The notes under the pieces were generated by a model. It saw nothing but the letters and a program-made list of their open reading frames with translations. It did no database searches and had not been told where the DNA came from. Shown piece by piece: positions 31,392-40,387 of a stretch of 64,000 nucleotides of DNA (position 1 is the stretch's first letter; each line of letters starts with the position of its first letter). The stretch is from CAZXGD01 sp046350455 (GTDB lineage Bacteria; Planctomycetota; Phycisphaerae; Phycisphaerales; SM1A02). The translations under genes were made by a program, and so were the position numbers. The stretch is taken from positions 1 to 64,000 of the forward strand of contig JAXMAM010000016.1 of assembly GCA_046350455.1 (NCBI GenBank), in the 5' to 3' direction.

Positions 31392-32303
31392 TTACTGAGC
31401 AACCGAGTCGTACACGGGGACAGTCACGTACTGGGTGGTGGCGTTGGGGTGGATGCCGATCCAGGTGTCGCCACCTGCAAAGATCTGCGGTGCACCGCCA
31501 GCGTTCTTCGGCACGCAGGTGCCCTGCGTGAATTCTGCAGCGAAGATGTTGTCCTTCTGCAGGTTCAGGCTGTCGCACTCCCAGGTGACGTTTTCTGGCT
31601 TGAACGACTCGATGAACTCCATGTGCGTGTCGGCGAAGCAGCAGTTGCCCTCCCAGCTCTTGGGAGCGCCGTGCAGACGGAGGGTGGGGCTGTTCTCGTA
31701 GTCCGGACCCGTCGTCACGCCGTTCTTGACACCACGCGTGCACAGGTGCGGCTTGGTGGAGTCCAGCGTGTTGCGCCACTGGTTGTCCTTGCGGAAGCCC
31801 ACCAGCATCAGGTGCGAATACGAGGTGTTGCTGTAGTTGGTCGAGCCAGCGGTACCGTCGACCTTGGCGTTGAAGCCAGTGTCCCAGTACGTGTCGTTGG
31901 CTGGACGGTACATGTCGTAGTTGTACGCCTTGTACTCGACGACCTGTGGGTTCACTTCCGTGGGCCCAATCAGGATGTCGGTGTTGAACATGTTCTGCGC
32001 CACGCAGGCGGAGTACAGGTTCTGCGTCTTGTTCTGGGCGTAGTCCTCCACACCCGAGCCTGGATCAGCGCCAATGCGGTTGATGAGGCCTGGGGTTGGC
32101 ATCTTGCCACCCTTGGTCTCATTGGCCTTGGCGATCATGGCCGTGTGGATGTTCTTGATCTGGTTGGAGTCCTTCACCGTCTTGGCTGAAGCCATGGCCT
32201 TGGCCAGGGCTGGCAGCAGCAGACCGACGAGCAGCGCGATGATGGCGACCACCACCAGCAGCTCGACCAGGGTGAAGCCTCGGTTGTTCGGCTTCCGGAT
32301 CAT
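31392..32303 (-). CDS. Prepilin-like protein with N-terminal methylation motif (first of a pair)
   Basis: About 303 residues from ATG 32303 (MIRKPNNRG/FTLVELLVVVAIIALLVGLLLPALAKAM), preceded by AGAGGAG. It aligns with the downstream paralogue through the helix (AKTVKDSNQIKNIHTAM), an N/Y-rich middle (YKAYNYDMYRPANDTYWDTGFNAKVDG) and the strand CTRGVKNGVTTGPDYENSPTLRLHGAPKSWEGNCCFADTHMEFIESF. It has several Cys residues. It should be processed by a prepilin peptidase and assembled by a pilus or secretion machine. The type II system at 1-9 kb is a candidate but not proven. Codon use resembles neighbours but is slightly less GC-rich. Confidence 0.85.
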   Translation of the reverse strand: MIRKPNNRGFTLVELLVVVAIIALLVGLLLPALAKAMASAKTVKDSNQIKNIHTAMIAKANETKGGKMPTPGLINRIGADPGSGVEDYAQNKTQNLYSACVAQNMFNTDILIGPTEVNPQVVEYKAYNYDMYRPANDTYWDTGFNAKVDGTAGSTNYSNTSYSHLMLVGFRKDNQWRNTLDSTKPHLCTRGVKNGVTTGPDYENSPTLRLHGAPKSWEGNCCFADTHMEFIESFKPENVTWECDSLNLQKDNIFAAEFTQGTCVPKNAGGAPQIFAGGDTWIGIHPNATTQYVTVPVYDSVAQ

Positions 32304-32806
32304 GGAAATGTTTCTCCTCTTATGCATGAGTGCGAATCGGAGCATCAACCAGCGCCCCGCACACGCGGGAGCGCCGACGGCCGTCACGGATGACGGACCG
32401 CCCTCTGCGCATCACGTGGAAGCCCAGATCGGCAACGAGCCGGCCTGAAAAGGCAGCCACGCGCTGCGAAACAAAGCAGTGCTTTGGGTGCGCCTGCGCC
32501 GCCAGCGCGTCCAGGCCAGGGCCCGAACGGGGCAGCGCACATCAGAAAGCAATCCGCACTGCGCACGAGGCGCGATGCAGAAGCCCGCCAGCAAGCTGGC
32601 ACTGAATGGGCGCGGCGAGTTGTCGGTCAATCTGCGGTGTGTTGAACACGCACAACCGACATCAGGGCATGGTTGCCGAAGGAGGCGGGAGACCCGCGTC
32701 CGGGCAGAGATAGGCCCGCAGTCTGACCGTCATAAACATACGGATCATGTGGCCTCCGTCAAGGCAACATTCCACACGATTTTCACAAATCGGTCATCAT
32801 GCGCGC
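32304..32806. other. Intergenic region between the prepilin-like gene and ridA
   Basis: 503 bases without a believable gene. It contains a minus-strand promoter near its right end, implying a ~430-base leader for the prepilin-like gene. It also has small inverted repeats such as GCCGACGGCCGTCACGGATGACGG near 32370. I see no tRNA, terminator with T-run or conserved riboswitch that I can name. Confidence 0.5.
32735..32762 (-). promoter_or_regulatory. Candidate promoter of the prepilin-like gene pair
   Basis: TTGACG (32762-32757), 16-base spacer, TATGTT (32740-32735) on the minus strand, in a locally AT-rich patch. It would give a long 5' leader of roughly 430 bases before ATG 32303. Confidence 0.5.
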
Positions 32807-33271
32807 ATGTCCAGCTTTCAGAACAACTTGGCATCGCTCGGTCTGACCCTCCCCCAGGCACCCAAGCCAGTGGCGTCCTATATCCCCGCTGTGAAGAGCG
32901 GCAACCTGGTCTACATCTCCGGCCAGCTTCCCTTCAAGGATGGCGCACTCATGGCCACAGGCCCTGTGCCAAGCGCCACCAGCGTGGAAGCAGCGCAGGC
33001 GGCTGCGCGGCAGTGCATCCTGAACGGCCTGGCTGTGCTGGGCGACCAGATCGGCGGCGACTTCAGCCGCGTGGTGCGCGTGGTGCGCGTGGGCGCATTT
33101 GTGTGCAGCGACAACGGCTTCACCGATCAGCCCAAGGTGGCCAACGGCGGCAGCGAGCTGTTGCAGCAGCTCTTTGGCGAGGCAGGACGGCACGCCCGCG
33201 CTGCGGTGGGAACCAACGCGCTCCCGCTGGGCGCGTCGGTGGAGATCGAACTGCTGGTTGAAGTGCGCTAG
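32807..33271 (+). CDS. RidA/YjgF family protein
   Basis: 154 residues from ATG 32807. It belongs to the RidA superfamily, whose best-known members deaminate reactive enamine/imine intermediates. Characteristic elements: KSGNLVYISGQLPFKDGALMATGPV, AARQCILNGLAVLGDQIGGDFSRVVRVVRVGAFVCSDNGFTDQPKVANGGSELLQQLFG and HARAAVGTNALPLGASVEIELLVEV. The Arg expected for carboxylate binding appears in GRHARAAVG. The longer insertion and 'NGGSELLQQLFGEAG' resemble the Rid subgroups common in soil and marine bacteria rather than classic RidA. The 3' end overlaps the Ser/Thr kinase gene by 4 bases convergently. Confidence 0.93.
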   Translation: MSSFQNNLASLGLTLPQAPKPVASYIPAVKSGNLVYISGQLPFKDGALMATGPVPSATSVEAAQAAARQCILNGLAVLGDQIGGDFSRVVRVVRVGAFVCSDNGFTDQPKVANGGSELLQQLFGEAGRHARAAVGTNALPLGASVEIELLVEVR

Positions 33272-34659
33272 TGCCTGCCAGCCCGGGCCAGCATGGCTAC
33301 CAGGATGAGGTTGGCTGCCAGGCTGATGGCCAGCAGGATGAGCAGGACCAGCCCAAGCTTGCCACCCAGCAGGCCGCTGGTTGGCGCTGCTGACTGCAGC
33401 TGGCTGGCCTCCAGCTCCTGCTCTGGAGCAGCATTCGCGCCAGCACTGAAGGCGTCCAGCTTGGGGCGCGCGTGCACCGGCGCTTCGCCTGCCGCCACGC
33501 GGTCCAGGTCCTCGATGAGCTCCTCGGCCGTCTGGTAGCGGTCCCGCGGATCCTTGGCCATGAGCATCTCGATGATCATGGAACTGCCATTGGAGAGATC
33601 CGGCACCAGGTGGTCTGGCGGCGTGAGCGGCTCCTTCAGGTGCTTCTGCATCACCTCGCGCGCGCTGGTGGCCTCAAAGGGCACCCGGCCTGTGACCATG
33701 TGATAGAAGGTGGCGCCCAGCCCATACAGGTCCGTGGCGGGCGAAACTGGCCGCGAGCGGATCTGCTCTGGCGAGATGTAGTACGGCGTGCCGAAGATCT
33801 TGCCCTGCTCCTGGGCAGCAGCGCCTTCGTCGTTGTCGGCGCGCGCCAGGCCCAGGTCGGCCAGCTTGACTGCGCCGGACTTGGTGATCATCAGGTTCTT
33901 GGGCTTCACATCGCGGTGGATGAAGCCGCGCTCATGCGCGTGGCTGAGCGCGCTGGCGGCCTGGCGCACGTAGCGGAGCGCCTCGCGTTCAGGGATGCGG
34001 CGCTGCGCCTGGATGCGGTCGTACACCGTGTCTCCGTCAATGAACTCCATGACGAAGAAGTAGTGCTCGCCAGCCTTGCCCACGTCGTAGGCCGCCACGA
34101 TGTTGGGGTCGTTCAGCTTGGCTGCAGCGCGGCCTTCCTTGTAGAAGCGCTCCACGAACTGCGGGTCTGCAGCAAACTTGCGCGGCAGCAGCTTGATGGC
34201 CACTGGGCGGTCCAGGCTCACCTGGCGCGCCAGCACCACAGTGCCCATGGCGCCGGCGCCCAGCTTCTTGATGAACTTGTACCCCGGAATGAACTCGCCG
34301 CTCTGCGCGCCGGCCTTGCTGTCGCCCTTGGCGTCGTCCACGCCTGCAGCGCTGCCCTCGGTGATCTCCTGGCGCAGGCGGGCCAGCTGCGCGGCCGTCA
34401 GGATGCCGCGCGCCACGAACACCGCCTCGAACCGCAGCGCGCGCTGCTCCTTGGGCATCTGCTTCAGCATCTCGAAGGCGGCCAGCACTTCGTCGCGCGA
34501 GGCCATGCCGCGTTCCACCGCGGTGCGGGCGATGAGCGTCTCCACCGAGTGCTTGCCGGCCAGCGAGCCACCCACGGACGTGGTGCCCAGCTGTGCTGGA
34601 TCAGCAGGAGGCTGCTGATCGGCGGGCTTGGGAGTGTTGCTGCTGTTCTCAGGTGCCAC
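33268..34659 (-). CDS. Serine/threonine protein kinase, C-terminal membrane anchor
   Basis: 463 residues. A Ser/Pro-rich, partly helical N-terminus of ~125 residues precedes a Hanks-type kinase domain: GAGAMG P-loop (134-139), VAIKLL with K156, FIHRDVKPKNLMI (HRD at 248-250), KLADLGLA (DLG in place of DFG, common in bacteria) and GTPYYISPEQIRS. It ends with a single membrane helix (LGLVLLILLAISLAANLILVAML) preceded by a Pro/Ala/Gln-rich linker. No PASTA, FHA or WD40 repeats follow. Kinases of this sort are abundant in planctomycetes. All catalytic residues are present, so it should be active at the inner face of the membrane. Confidence 0.95.
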   Translation of the reverse strand: MAPENSSNTPKPADQQPPADPAQLGTTSVGGSLAGKHSVETLIARTAVERGMASRDEVLAAFEMLKQMPKEQRALRFEAVFVARGILTAAQLARLRQEITEGSAAGVDDAKGDSKAGAQSGEFIPGYKFIKKLGAGAMGTVVLARQVSLDRPVAIKLLPRKFAADPQFVERFYKEGRAAAKLNDPNIVAAYDVGKAGEHYFFVMEFIDGDTVYDRIQAQRRIPEREALRYVRQAASALSHAHERGFIHRDVKPKNLMITKSGAVKLADLGLARADNDEGAAAQEQGKIFGTPYYISPEQIRSRPVSPATDLYGLGATFYHMVTGRVPFEATSAREVMQKHLKEPLTPPDHLVPDLSNGSSMIIEMLMAKDPRDRYQTAEELIEDLDRVAAGEAPVHARPKLDAFSAGANAAPEQELEASQLQSAAPTSGLLGGKLGLVLLILLAISLAANLILVAMLARAGRH

Positions 34660-34730
34660 AGTGACGATCTGCCGAATGCTGCCCGCGCGCAGGGCCGCGA
34701 AGTCTGCGAACTATACTTGCCGCGCCCGCG

Positions 34731-35840
34731 ATGTCAGCACGCACGGCACGCATGGGAGCCATACCCACTCGAATACTCATCATCCGCCCCAGCGCGCTGG
34801 GCGATGTATGCCGCACTGTTCCAGTGCTGGTCTCGCTGCGCTTGGCCTTTCCGCGGGCTCAGATTGACTGGCTGGTGCAGGAGGCCTTTGCCGACGCGGT
34901 GCGCGCGCATCCAGCGCTGTCCAACGTGGTGCTCTTCCCACGCCGGGAATTGCAGCCGTTCTGGAACCCGGCAGTGGCAGCGCGCGCCATCCGCTGGATG
35001 AACCAGGCGCTGCGTGCGCCACGCTATGAGCTGGTGGTGGATTGCCAAGGTCTTGCCCGCAGCGGTCTCTTTGCCTGGTGGACGCGTGCTCCGCGCCGGG
35101 TGGGGAGCCGCCACGCAGCGGAGCGCGCCTGGCTGGGTTACACAGCCCGTCACCCCCGTGGAGATTCGCTCCACGTGGTGGATCGGATGCTCCATCTCCT
35201 GGAATGCGAGGGCATTCCCGCTGTCCGCGACATGCGCCTCTACGCGCCACCTGAGGCAGAGGCCTGGTGGAACGCTGCAGCCGAGCGACCTGCGGGGACA
35301 TACGCCGTCTTTGCGCCCACCACGCGCTGGCCCAGCAAGCAGTGGCCAGCGGAGCGCTGGGCCGCGCTGGCGCAGCACGTGCTGGGCGGTGGAGCGCAGG
35401 CAGGCTCGGCAGACAGAGCTGCGGCGCAGGGCGGCATCCAGCACATCGTGTACGTGGGTGCGCCCGCCGAAGCAGCTGCGGTGCGCGCTGCCATGCCGCA
35501 GGACCCGGCGCTGGCGGCGCGCTGCGTGGACCTGTGCGGCAAGACCTCGGTGGGTGGGCTGATGGCGGTCATCCGCGGCGCTGGACTGGTGGTGGCCAAC
35601 GACAGCGCAGCGCTGCACATGGCGGTTGGGTTCGCCAGGCCGTATGTGGCGCTCTTTGGACCCACGGATCCTGCGGAAAACGGCCCGTACGGCGGCAAAG
35701 AATGGGTTGTGAAGGGGGATTTTGCTGAATGCGAACCGCCTTTGCACTACCGTGATCAGCGTCTGGGTGACCGACTGATGCGGCGCGTGGCTGTGGAGCA
35801 GGTCGCCCAGAAGGTTCGCCTGGCGCTGGAGCAGGCATGA
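34731..35840 (+). CDS. Glycosyltransferase family 9 (ADP-heptose:LPS heptosyltransferase-like)
   Basis: 369 residues from ATG 34731. ATG 34752 (MGAIPTRILIIRPSALGD) is a plausible alternative. The N-terminus RILIIRPSALGDVCRTVPVLVSLR is the GT9 hallmark. The C-half has YAVFAPTTRWPSKQWPAERWAALAQHVL and LVVANDSAALHMAVGFARPYVALFGPTDPAENGPYG, the ADP-sugar binding site. It transfers a heptose or related sugar to lipopolysaccharide core. An inserted low-complexity stretch (GGGAQAGSADRAAAQGGIQH) breaks the sheet near residue 225. TATACT at 34712-34717 precedes the ATG by 13 bases. It begins an operon with maf and lpxK. Confidence 0.9.
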   Translation: MSARTARMGAIPTRILIIRPSALGDVCRTVPVLVSLRLAFPRAQIDWLVQEAFADAVRAHPALSNVVLFPRRELQPFWNPAVAARAIRWMNQALRAPRYELVVDCQGLARSGLFAWWTRAPRRVGSRHAAERAWLGYTARHPRGDSLHVVDRMLHLLECEGIPAVRDMRLYAPPEAEAWWNAAAERPAGTYAVFAPTTRWPSKQWPAERWAALAQHVLGGGAQAGSADRAAAQGGIQHIVYVGAPAEAAAVRAAMPQDPALAARCVDLCGKTSVGGLMAVIRGAGLVVANDSAALHMAVGFARPYVALFGPTDPAENGPYGGKEWVVKGDFAECEPPLHYRDQRLGDRLMRRVAVEQVAQKVRLALEQA

Positions 35841-36466
35841 CCGAAGGAGTCCGCGCCATCTTGGCCAGTGGGTCGCCACGCCGCCGCACCATCCTGCTGG
35901 CAGCGGGGGTGGAGCCGGTCATCATGGTGCCGCGCCTGGACGACGCGGATGTCCCGCTGGCCGCGCAGGATCCCTGCGCGCTGGTGATGAGCCTGGCGTG
36001 GTTCAAGGCGCGCATCGTGCTGTCGCAGATCGCAGCCAACCGGGATGTGCCAGCAGACCTGCCACGGTGGCTGGTGGCGGCCGACACGGTGTGCGTGCAG
36101 GACGGACGCGTGCGTGGCAAGCCCACCACTGCGGACGAGGCGCGCAGCATGCTGCGCTCCGTTGACGGCCGCGAGCATGAAGTGATCACCGGCGTGTGCC
36201 TGGTGGACCGCCAGAACGGCGCCCGGCGCCTGTTCTTTGACTCTGCTGCAGTGACGCTTGGCGAGATGGATCCGCACGAGCTGGAGCGGTACGTGGCCTC
36301 AGGCGAATGGCAGGGCAAGGCGGGCGGCTACAACTACGAGGACCGCCTGGCTGCAGGCTGGCCGTTGCGCTGCCTGGGCGATCCGCAGACCATCATGGGG
36401 CTGCCGACGCGCCTGGTGCTTCCAGCCATGGGCGTGGGGGCCAGGCCTGGGAGCACGGTCGCGTGA
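35837..36466 (+). CDS. maf: Maf-like nucleotide pyrophosphatase
   Basis: 209 residues, overlapping the heptosyltransferase stop (ATGA). Maf enzymes hydrolyse nucleoside triphosphates such as dTTP/UTP and modified variants. Signature elements: ILASGSPRRRTILLAAGVEPVIMV (SxSPRR), LVAADTVCVQDGRVRGKPTTADEARSMLRSVDGREHEVITGVCLVD and YVASGEWQGKAGGYNYED, where the usual GKAGAYAIQ is replaced by GKAGGYNYED. This variation occurs in planctomycetes. Its presence in an LPS operon is not functionally explained. Confidence 0.93.
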   Translation: MTEGVRAILASGSPRRRTILLAAGVEPVIMVPRLDDADVPLAAQDPCALVMSLAWFKARIVLSQIAANRDVPADLPRWLVAADTVCVQDGRVRGKPTTADEARSMLRSVDGREHEVITGVCLVDRQNGARRLFFDSAAVTLGEMDPHELERYVASGEWQGKAGGYNYEDRLAAGWPLRCLGDPQTIMGLPTRLVLPAMGVGARPGSTVA

Positions 36467-37503
36467 GTCTGCGGCCGCACGGTCCGCTCCCGCGGTGGAT
36501 GTCACCCATGGCCCGCGTGGCCGCCGTGGCGTATGGCGCGGCGGTGCGTGGCATGGCGCGCACATCGCCCTCGCTGTGCGCGCCGATTCCTGTGATTGCC
36601 GTGGGCAACATCACGGCTGGCGGCACGGGCAAGACCCCAGTGGTGCGCTGGTGCGCGCAGTGGCTTGTAGATCGCGGGCTTCACCCGGTGGTGGCCCTCC
36701 GCGGCTACCGCGCGCGGCACGGGCAGTCCGATGAAGCCATGGAGTACCAGGCGCTGCTGCCAGGCGTGCCTGTGGCCGTGGGCCCAAATCGCGCCGAGAG
36801 CATCCAGGCGGCGCTGGCCACGCACCCGCAGGTGAACTGCGCTGTGCTGGACGACGCCTTCCAGCATCGGCGTCTGGCGCGCGAGCTGGACATCGTGCTG
36901 GTGGACGCCACGCGTCCTGGTCTGGAAGGGCCGCTGCTGCCTGCGGGCTGGCTGCGCGAGCCAGCGTCTGGCCTGCAGCGCGCTGGCGTGGTGGTGGTCA
37001 CGCGCGCGCGTGCGGTGGATCCAGCGCTCTCTGCGCTCATCGAGCGCTGGCACGGACGGCCGCCTGCTGCGTGGTGCACGCACACGTGGAGCCAGCTGGA
37101 TGTGTTCACGTGCGCGCCCGGGCAGCAGCCTGTGCACCGCAGCGAGCCGCTGGCAGCGCTGCGCGGCCGGCCCGTGGTGGCTGCCGCAGCGCTTGGCAAT
37201 CCGCAGCCCTTCCTGGATGCGCTGCGCGAGTCTGGCGCCCGCGTGCGCGCAGAGCGGGTGCGCCGCGACCACGCGCCCTACGGACCAGCAGAGGCGGCTG
37301 CGCTCCGGCAGCTGGCTGCGCAGCACCAGTCGTGGATTGCCACCACGTGGAAAGACTGGACCAAGCTGGGGCACGCGCTCAGCCAGGATTCGTCTGGTGG
37401 AGAAGTGACCGTGGTAGTGCCCCGCGTGCAGATTGGTTTTCTTGCAGGACAGCACGAAATCGAGGCGAGTCTGGCCAAGGCGGTGGCCACGGCCCGCCGT
37501 TGA
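36463..37503 (+). CDS. lpxK: Tetraacyldisaccharide 4'-kinase
   Basis: 346 residues from GTG 36463, which overlaps the maf stop (GTGA). It phosphorylates the lipid A precursor at the 4' position at the inner membrane. It has a short N-terminal amphipathic/membrane-associating part (ARVAAVAYGAAVRGMART), the Walker A loop VGNITAGGTGKTPVVRWCAQWL, and HPVVALRGYRARHG. LDDAFQHRRLARELDIVLVDATRPGLEGPLLPAGWLREP is the LpxK signature. Later come VVVTRARAVD and ATTWKDWTKLG. It implies that this organism makes lipid A-type LPS, consistent with the GT9 gene two genes upstream. Confidence 0.94.
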   Translation: MSLRPHGPLPRWMSPMARVAAVAYGAAVRGMARTSPSLCAPIPVIAVGNITAGGTGKTPVVRWCAQWLVDRGLHPVVALRGYRARHGQSDEAMEYQALLPGVPVAVGPNRAESIQAALATHPQVNCAVLDDAFQHRRLARELDIVLVDATRPGLEGPLLPAGWLREPASGLQRAGVVVVTRARAVDPALSALIERWHGRPPAAWCTHTWSQLDVFTCAPGQQPVHRSEPLAALRGRPVVAAAALGNPQPFLDALRESGARVRAERVRRDHAPYGPAEAAALRQLAAQHQSWIATTWKDWTKLGHALSQDSSGGEVTVVVPRVQIGFLAGQHEIEASLAKAVATARR

Positions 37504-37587
37504 CAGCCGGTGGACGGGCTGGGGGCGACCTGTCTTTATGGCACCTTGCAAGTCCTTTCGCCTGAACACTTTGAGGCAGGTCCGGAC

Positions 37588-37617
37588 TTGACCGGACTGG
37601 GCCCGGCAGCGCATACT
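37588..37617 (+). promoter_or_regulatory. Promoter of the HU-like gene
   Basis: TTGACC (37588-37593), 18-base spacer, CATACT (37612-37617). Predicted start is near 37624, giving a leader of about 50 bases. AAAGG lies 7 bases before ATG 37673. Confidence 0.6.
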
Positions 37618-37672
37618 CGGTTCCCGCGGTCCCGGTTGTTCTTGGGGGGACCGGGTAACGAAAGGCACCCAC

Positions 37673-38014
37673 ATGGCAACGACCACCAAGAAGGACCTGA
37701 TTGACCGCATCGCCAAGAACACCGAGGTGAAGCGCGTGGATGTGAAGCGCGTGGTGCAGTCCTTCCTTGACGAGATGATCAACGAGCTGGCCAAGGGCAA
37801 CCGGCTTGAGTTTCGCGACTTTGGCGTGTTCGAGGTCAAGGAGCGCGCGGCGCGCACCGCGCAGAACCCCAAGACGCTGGACCCGGTGATGGTGCCTGCC
37901 AAGCGCACGGTGAAGTTCAAGGTGGGGCGCCTGATGGAGGCGTGCGTGGACGAGGGCCAGGACCTGTTCACGCTGACAGGTGGCGCGCACAGCGCGGATC
38001 ATCGCGACGACTGA
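37673..38014 (+). CDS. HU/IHF family DNA-binding protein
   Basis: 113 residues. The helical dimerisation half reads TKKDLIDRIAKNTEVKRVDVKRVVQSFLDEMINELAKGNRLEFRDFGVFEVKERAARTAQNPKT. The beta-arm follows as LDPVMVPAKRTVKFKVGRLM, with the conserved NP in 'AQNPKT' and the intercalating Pro near VPAKR. A ~20-residue acidic/His tail (DEGQDLFTLTGGAHSADHRDD) extends beyond the typical ~90-residue HU. The closest named groups are HU and IHF. It is followed by dnaB, 58 bases away. Confidence 0.93.
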   Translation: MATTTKKDLIDRIAKNTEVKRVDVKRVVQSFLDEMINELAKGNRLEFRDFGVFEVKERAARTAQNPKTLDPVMVPAKRTVKFKVGRLMEACVDEGQDLFTLTGGAHSADHRDD

Positions 38015-38072
38015 CGCACGGACGCAAGGATTGCAGCAAGCGCGCGGGCAGGCGCCCGCGAGGTGAGGTGCC

Positions 38073-39599
38073 ATGGACGAGCAGCAGCGCAGCGGCTCCA
38101 GCGGAGCGCGCAACGGACAACGCAACGGCAGGGAGGGTGGAGGCCGGGCGGCAGCGGTCCGCAAGGCCATGGCGGACCCCGCGGAGGTCTCGCGTCTCTT
38201 CAGCGCGCTGCCTCCAGCGTCGCCCGAAGCAGAGCAGAGCGTGCTGGGCGCCATGCTGGTGGAGCCGCGCATGCTGCCCGACGTGCTGGGCGTCATCCGC
38301 CATGCGGACGATTTCTCCGTGCCAGCGCACGGCACCATCTTCAGCGCCATGGTGCAGCTGTACGACCGCAACGGCAACCTGGACATCGTGACGCTGTGGC
38401 AGCACCTGAAGGACCACGGAGTGCTTGAGGATGTGGGGGGCGACTCGTACCTGACCACGCTGGCGGAGGGCGTGCCCAGCGCGGCCAACGCCGTGGAGTA
38501 CGCGCGCGTGGTGCGCGAGAAGGCCACGCTGCGCGAGCTGATCCGCGCAGCAGGCGAGATCCTGGTGGAGGCGCATCAGGCGCGGCAGGATTCGGCCATC
38601 GTGCTGGAGCAGGCGGAGCAGCGCATCTTTGAGATCGCGCAGCACCGCGAGACGCGTTCGGCCGAGCGGCTGGAGGAGCTGCTGGAGGCCACCCTGAAGC
38701 GCATCGAGGCTTCGGATGGCCAGCATGTCACAGGCGTGCCCTGCGGCTTTGACGAGCTGGACACCATGCTGAGCGGCATGCAGCGCGGCGAGATGATCAT
38801 CCTGGCTGCGCGCCCCTCCATGGGCAAGACGGCCATGAGCCTGAACATCCTGGAGGCTGTGGCAACCGCTGGCTTCCCTGTGGCCATGTTCAGCCTGGAA
38901 ATGGGCAAGCAGCAGCTGGTGCAGCGCCTCTTGTGCGCCAAGGCTGGGCTGGACGGCCAGCGGCTGCGCAGCGGCATGCTGCGCAAGGAGGACTACCAGC
39001 GCCTGCACGACGCCTGCGGCGCGCTGGCCAAGGCGCCCATCTTCATTGACGACACCCCAGGCCTCACGCTGCTGCAGCTGCGCAGCAAGGCGCGCCGTCT
39101 GCGCGAGCGCGAGAAGATTGACATGGTGGTCATCGACTACCTGCAGCTGATGAGCAGCGGCACGCGTTCGGAGAGCCGCCAGGTGGAGGTGAGCGAGATC
39201 AGCCGCGGCGTGAAGGCCATGGCGCGCGAGCTGGACGTGCCGGTCATCTGCCTGAGCCAGCTGAACCGCGCCACCGAAGGCCGCGAAGGCCACCGCCCGC
39301 GCATGAGCGATCTGCGCGAGTCTGGCAGCATCGAGCAGGACGCCGACGTGGTGCTGATGCTGCACCGCGAGGAGTACTACCACCTGGGCGATCCAGCCTG
39401 GGGCGACGCCAATCCGGACAAGCGCAACGTGGCGGAGGTGATCGTGGCCAAGCAGCGCAACGGCCCCACGGGGACAGTGCGGCTGGTCTGGGATTCCCGC
39501 AGCACGGCGTTCCGCAACATGGCCGACCGCGGCATGGCGGCTGGCGTGGAGTACGGCGGCGTGAGCGACCGCGAGGACGTGGTGGATCTGCCTGTCTAG
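38073..39599 (+). CDS. dnaB: Replicative DNA helicase DnaB
   Basis: 508 residues, ATG preceded by GAGGTG. It unwinds DNA ahead of the replication fork as a hexamer. The first ~45 residues are an Arg/Gly/Asn-rich extension (SSGARNGQRNGREGGGRAAAV). The DnaB N-terminal domain begins at LPPASPEAEQSVLGAMLVEPRML. The RecA-like C-domain has GFDELDTMLSGMQRGEMIILAARPSMGKTAMSLNI (Walker A), VAMFSLEMGKQQLVQRLLCAKAG, DMVVIDYLQLMS (Walker B), LSQLNRATEGREGHRPRMSDLRESGSIEQDADVVLMLHR. No intein is present. All motifs are intact. Confidence 0.97.
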   Translation: MDEQQRSGSSGARNGQRNGREGGGRAAAVRKAMADPAEVSRLFSALPPASPEAEQSVLGAMLVEPRMLPDVLGVIRHADDFSVPAHGTIFSAMVQLYDRNGNLDIVTLWQHLKDHGVLEDVGGDSYLTTLAEGVPSAANAVEYARVVREKATLRELIRAAGEILVEAHQARQDSAIVLEQAEQRIFEIAQHRETRSAERLEELLEATLKRIEASDGQHVTGVPCGFDELDTMLSGMQRGEMIILAARPSMGKTAMSLNILEAVATAGFPVAMFSLEMGKQQLVQRLLCAKAGLDGQRLRSGMLRKEDYQRLHDACGALAKAPIFIDDTPGLTLLQLRSKARRLREREKIDMVVIDYLQLMSSGTRSESRQVEVSEISRGVKAMARELDVPVICLSQLNRATEGREGHRPRMSDLRESGSIEQDADVVLMLHREEYYHLGDPAWGDANPDKRNVAEVIVAKQRNGPTGTVRLVWDSRSTAFRNMADRGMAAGVEYGGVSDREDVVDLPV

Positions 39600-39621
39600 C
39601 GGCTGCTAGACTGCGGCCCCC

Positions 39622-40248
39622 ATGGGCGCGGAAGAGCCAGCGCTGGATCAGCTTCTGGCGCGCGCCGCGCGTGGCGATCAGCAGGCGTGGCGCGTGCTGG
39701 TGGACCAGTATTCAGGCCGCGTGTACGGGGTGCTGCGCGCGCAGGGAGCAGACCCAGAGCGCGCAGAGGAGATCACGCAGAGCGTGTTCTGCACCGTGGC
39801 CTCCAAGCTGGCCACCTACGTGGAGCAGGGGCATTTCGAGAGCTGGCTGTTCCGCATTGCCATGAACCGGCTGCGCGATGACGCCAGGCGTCGGCGTCGG
39901 CATGCCCGGTCTGTGGGTGACCTGGAAGCGCTGGATGCCATGGCAGACCGGGCTGCGCCTGGGCGGGGGAGCGGCGGGTCGGGTGGTGGGGGTGGCCCGG
40001 GCAGCGGGGGCGACGGGGGCGGGTTTGGCGGCCTGTCCGCAGAGGAGTCTGCGGCCCTGCGAGCGGCCATGGACCGGCTGTCGCCCGCTGACCGCCAGGT
40101 GGTGGATCTGCGCCATGTGGGAGGGCTGAGCTTCAAGCAGATGTCCGACGTGCTGGGGGAGCCGCTGGGGACGCTGTTGGCGCGGCATCACCGGGCGCTG
40201 CAGAAGCTTCGCGGCTATCTGGAAGGCACAGCTGGAGACCCGTCATGA
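39622..40248 (+). CDS. ECF-type RNA polymerase sigma factor
   Basis: 208 residues. Region 2 reads DQQAWRVLVDQYSGRVYGVLRAQGADPERAEEITQSVFCTVASKLATY...FESWLFRIAMNRLRDDARRRRRH. Region 4 reads MDRLSPADRQVVDLRHVGGLSFKQMSDVLGEPLGTLLARHHRALQKLRGYL. They are joined by a very Gly/Ser-rich linker (PGRGSGGSGGGGGPGSGGDGGGFGG). ECF factors usually pair with an anti-sigma. The two genes that follow are candidates but lack a recognisable zinc anti-sigma motif. TAGACT (39607-39612) lies 9 bases before ATG with no Shine-Dalgarno, so the mRNA may be leaderless. Confidence 0.94.
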   Translation: MGAEEPALDQLLARAARGDQQAWRVLVDQYSGRVYGVLRAQGADPERAEEITQSVFCTVASKLATYVEQGHFESWLFRIAMNRLRDDARRRRRHARSVGDLEALDAMADRAAPGRGSGGSGGGGGPGSGGDGGGFGGLSAEESAALRAAMDRLSPADRQVVDLRHVGGLSFKQMSDVLGEPLGTLLARHHRALQKLRGYLEGTAGDPS

Positions 40249-40387
40249 GTTATTGGGCCAAAAATGGCAGAAGAACCGCAATCAGGCGCTGTTCTGACCG
40301 TTGGATGAGTGAGCGCTGGTCGCTCCGATCCAGGGAACGTTCAGCCTGCGTGGGTCAACCCAGCGGCGCTGAAGGAGGGTCGTCATC

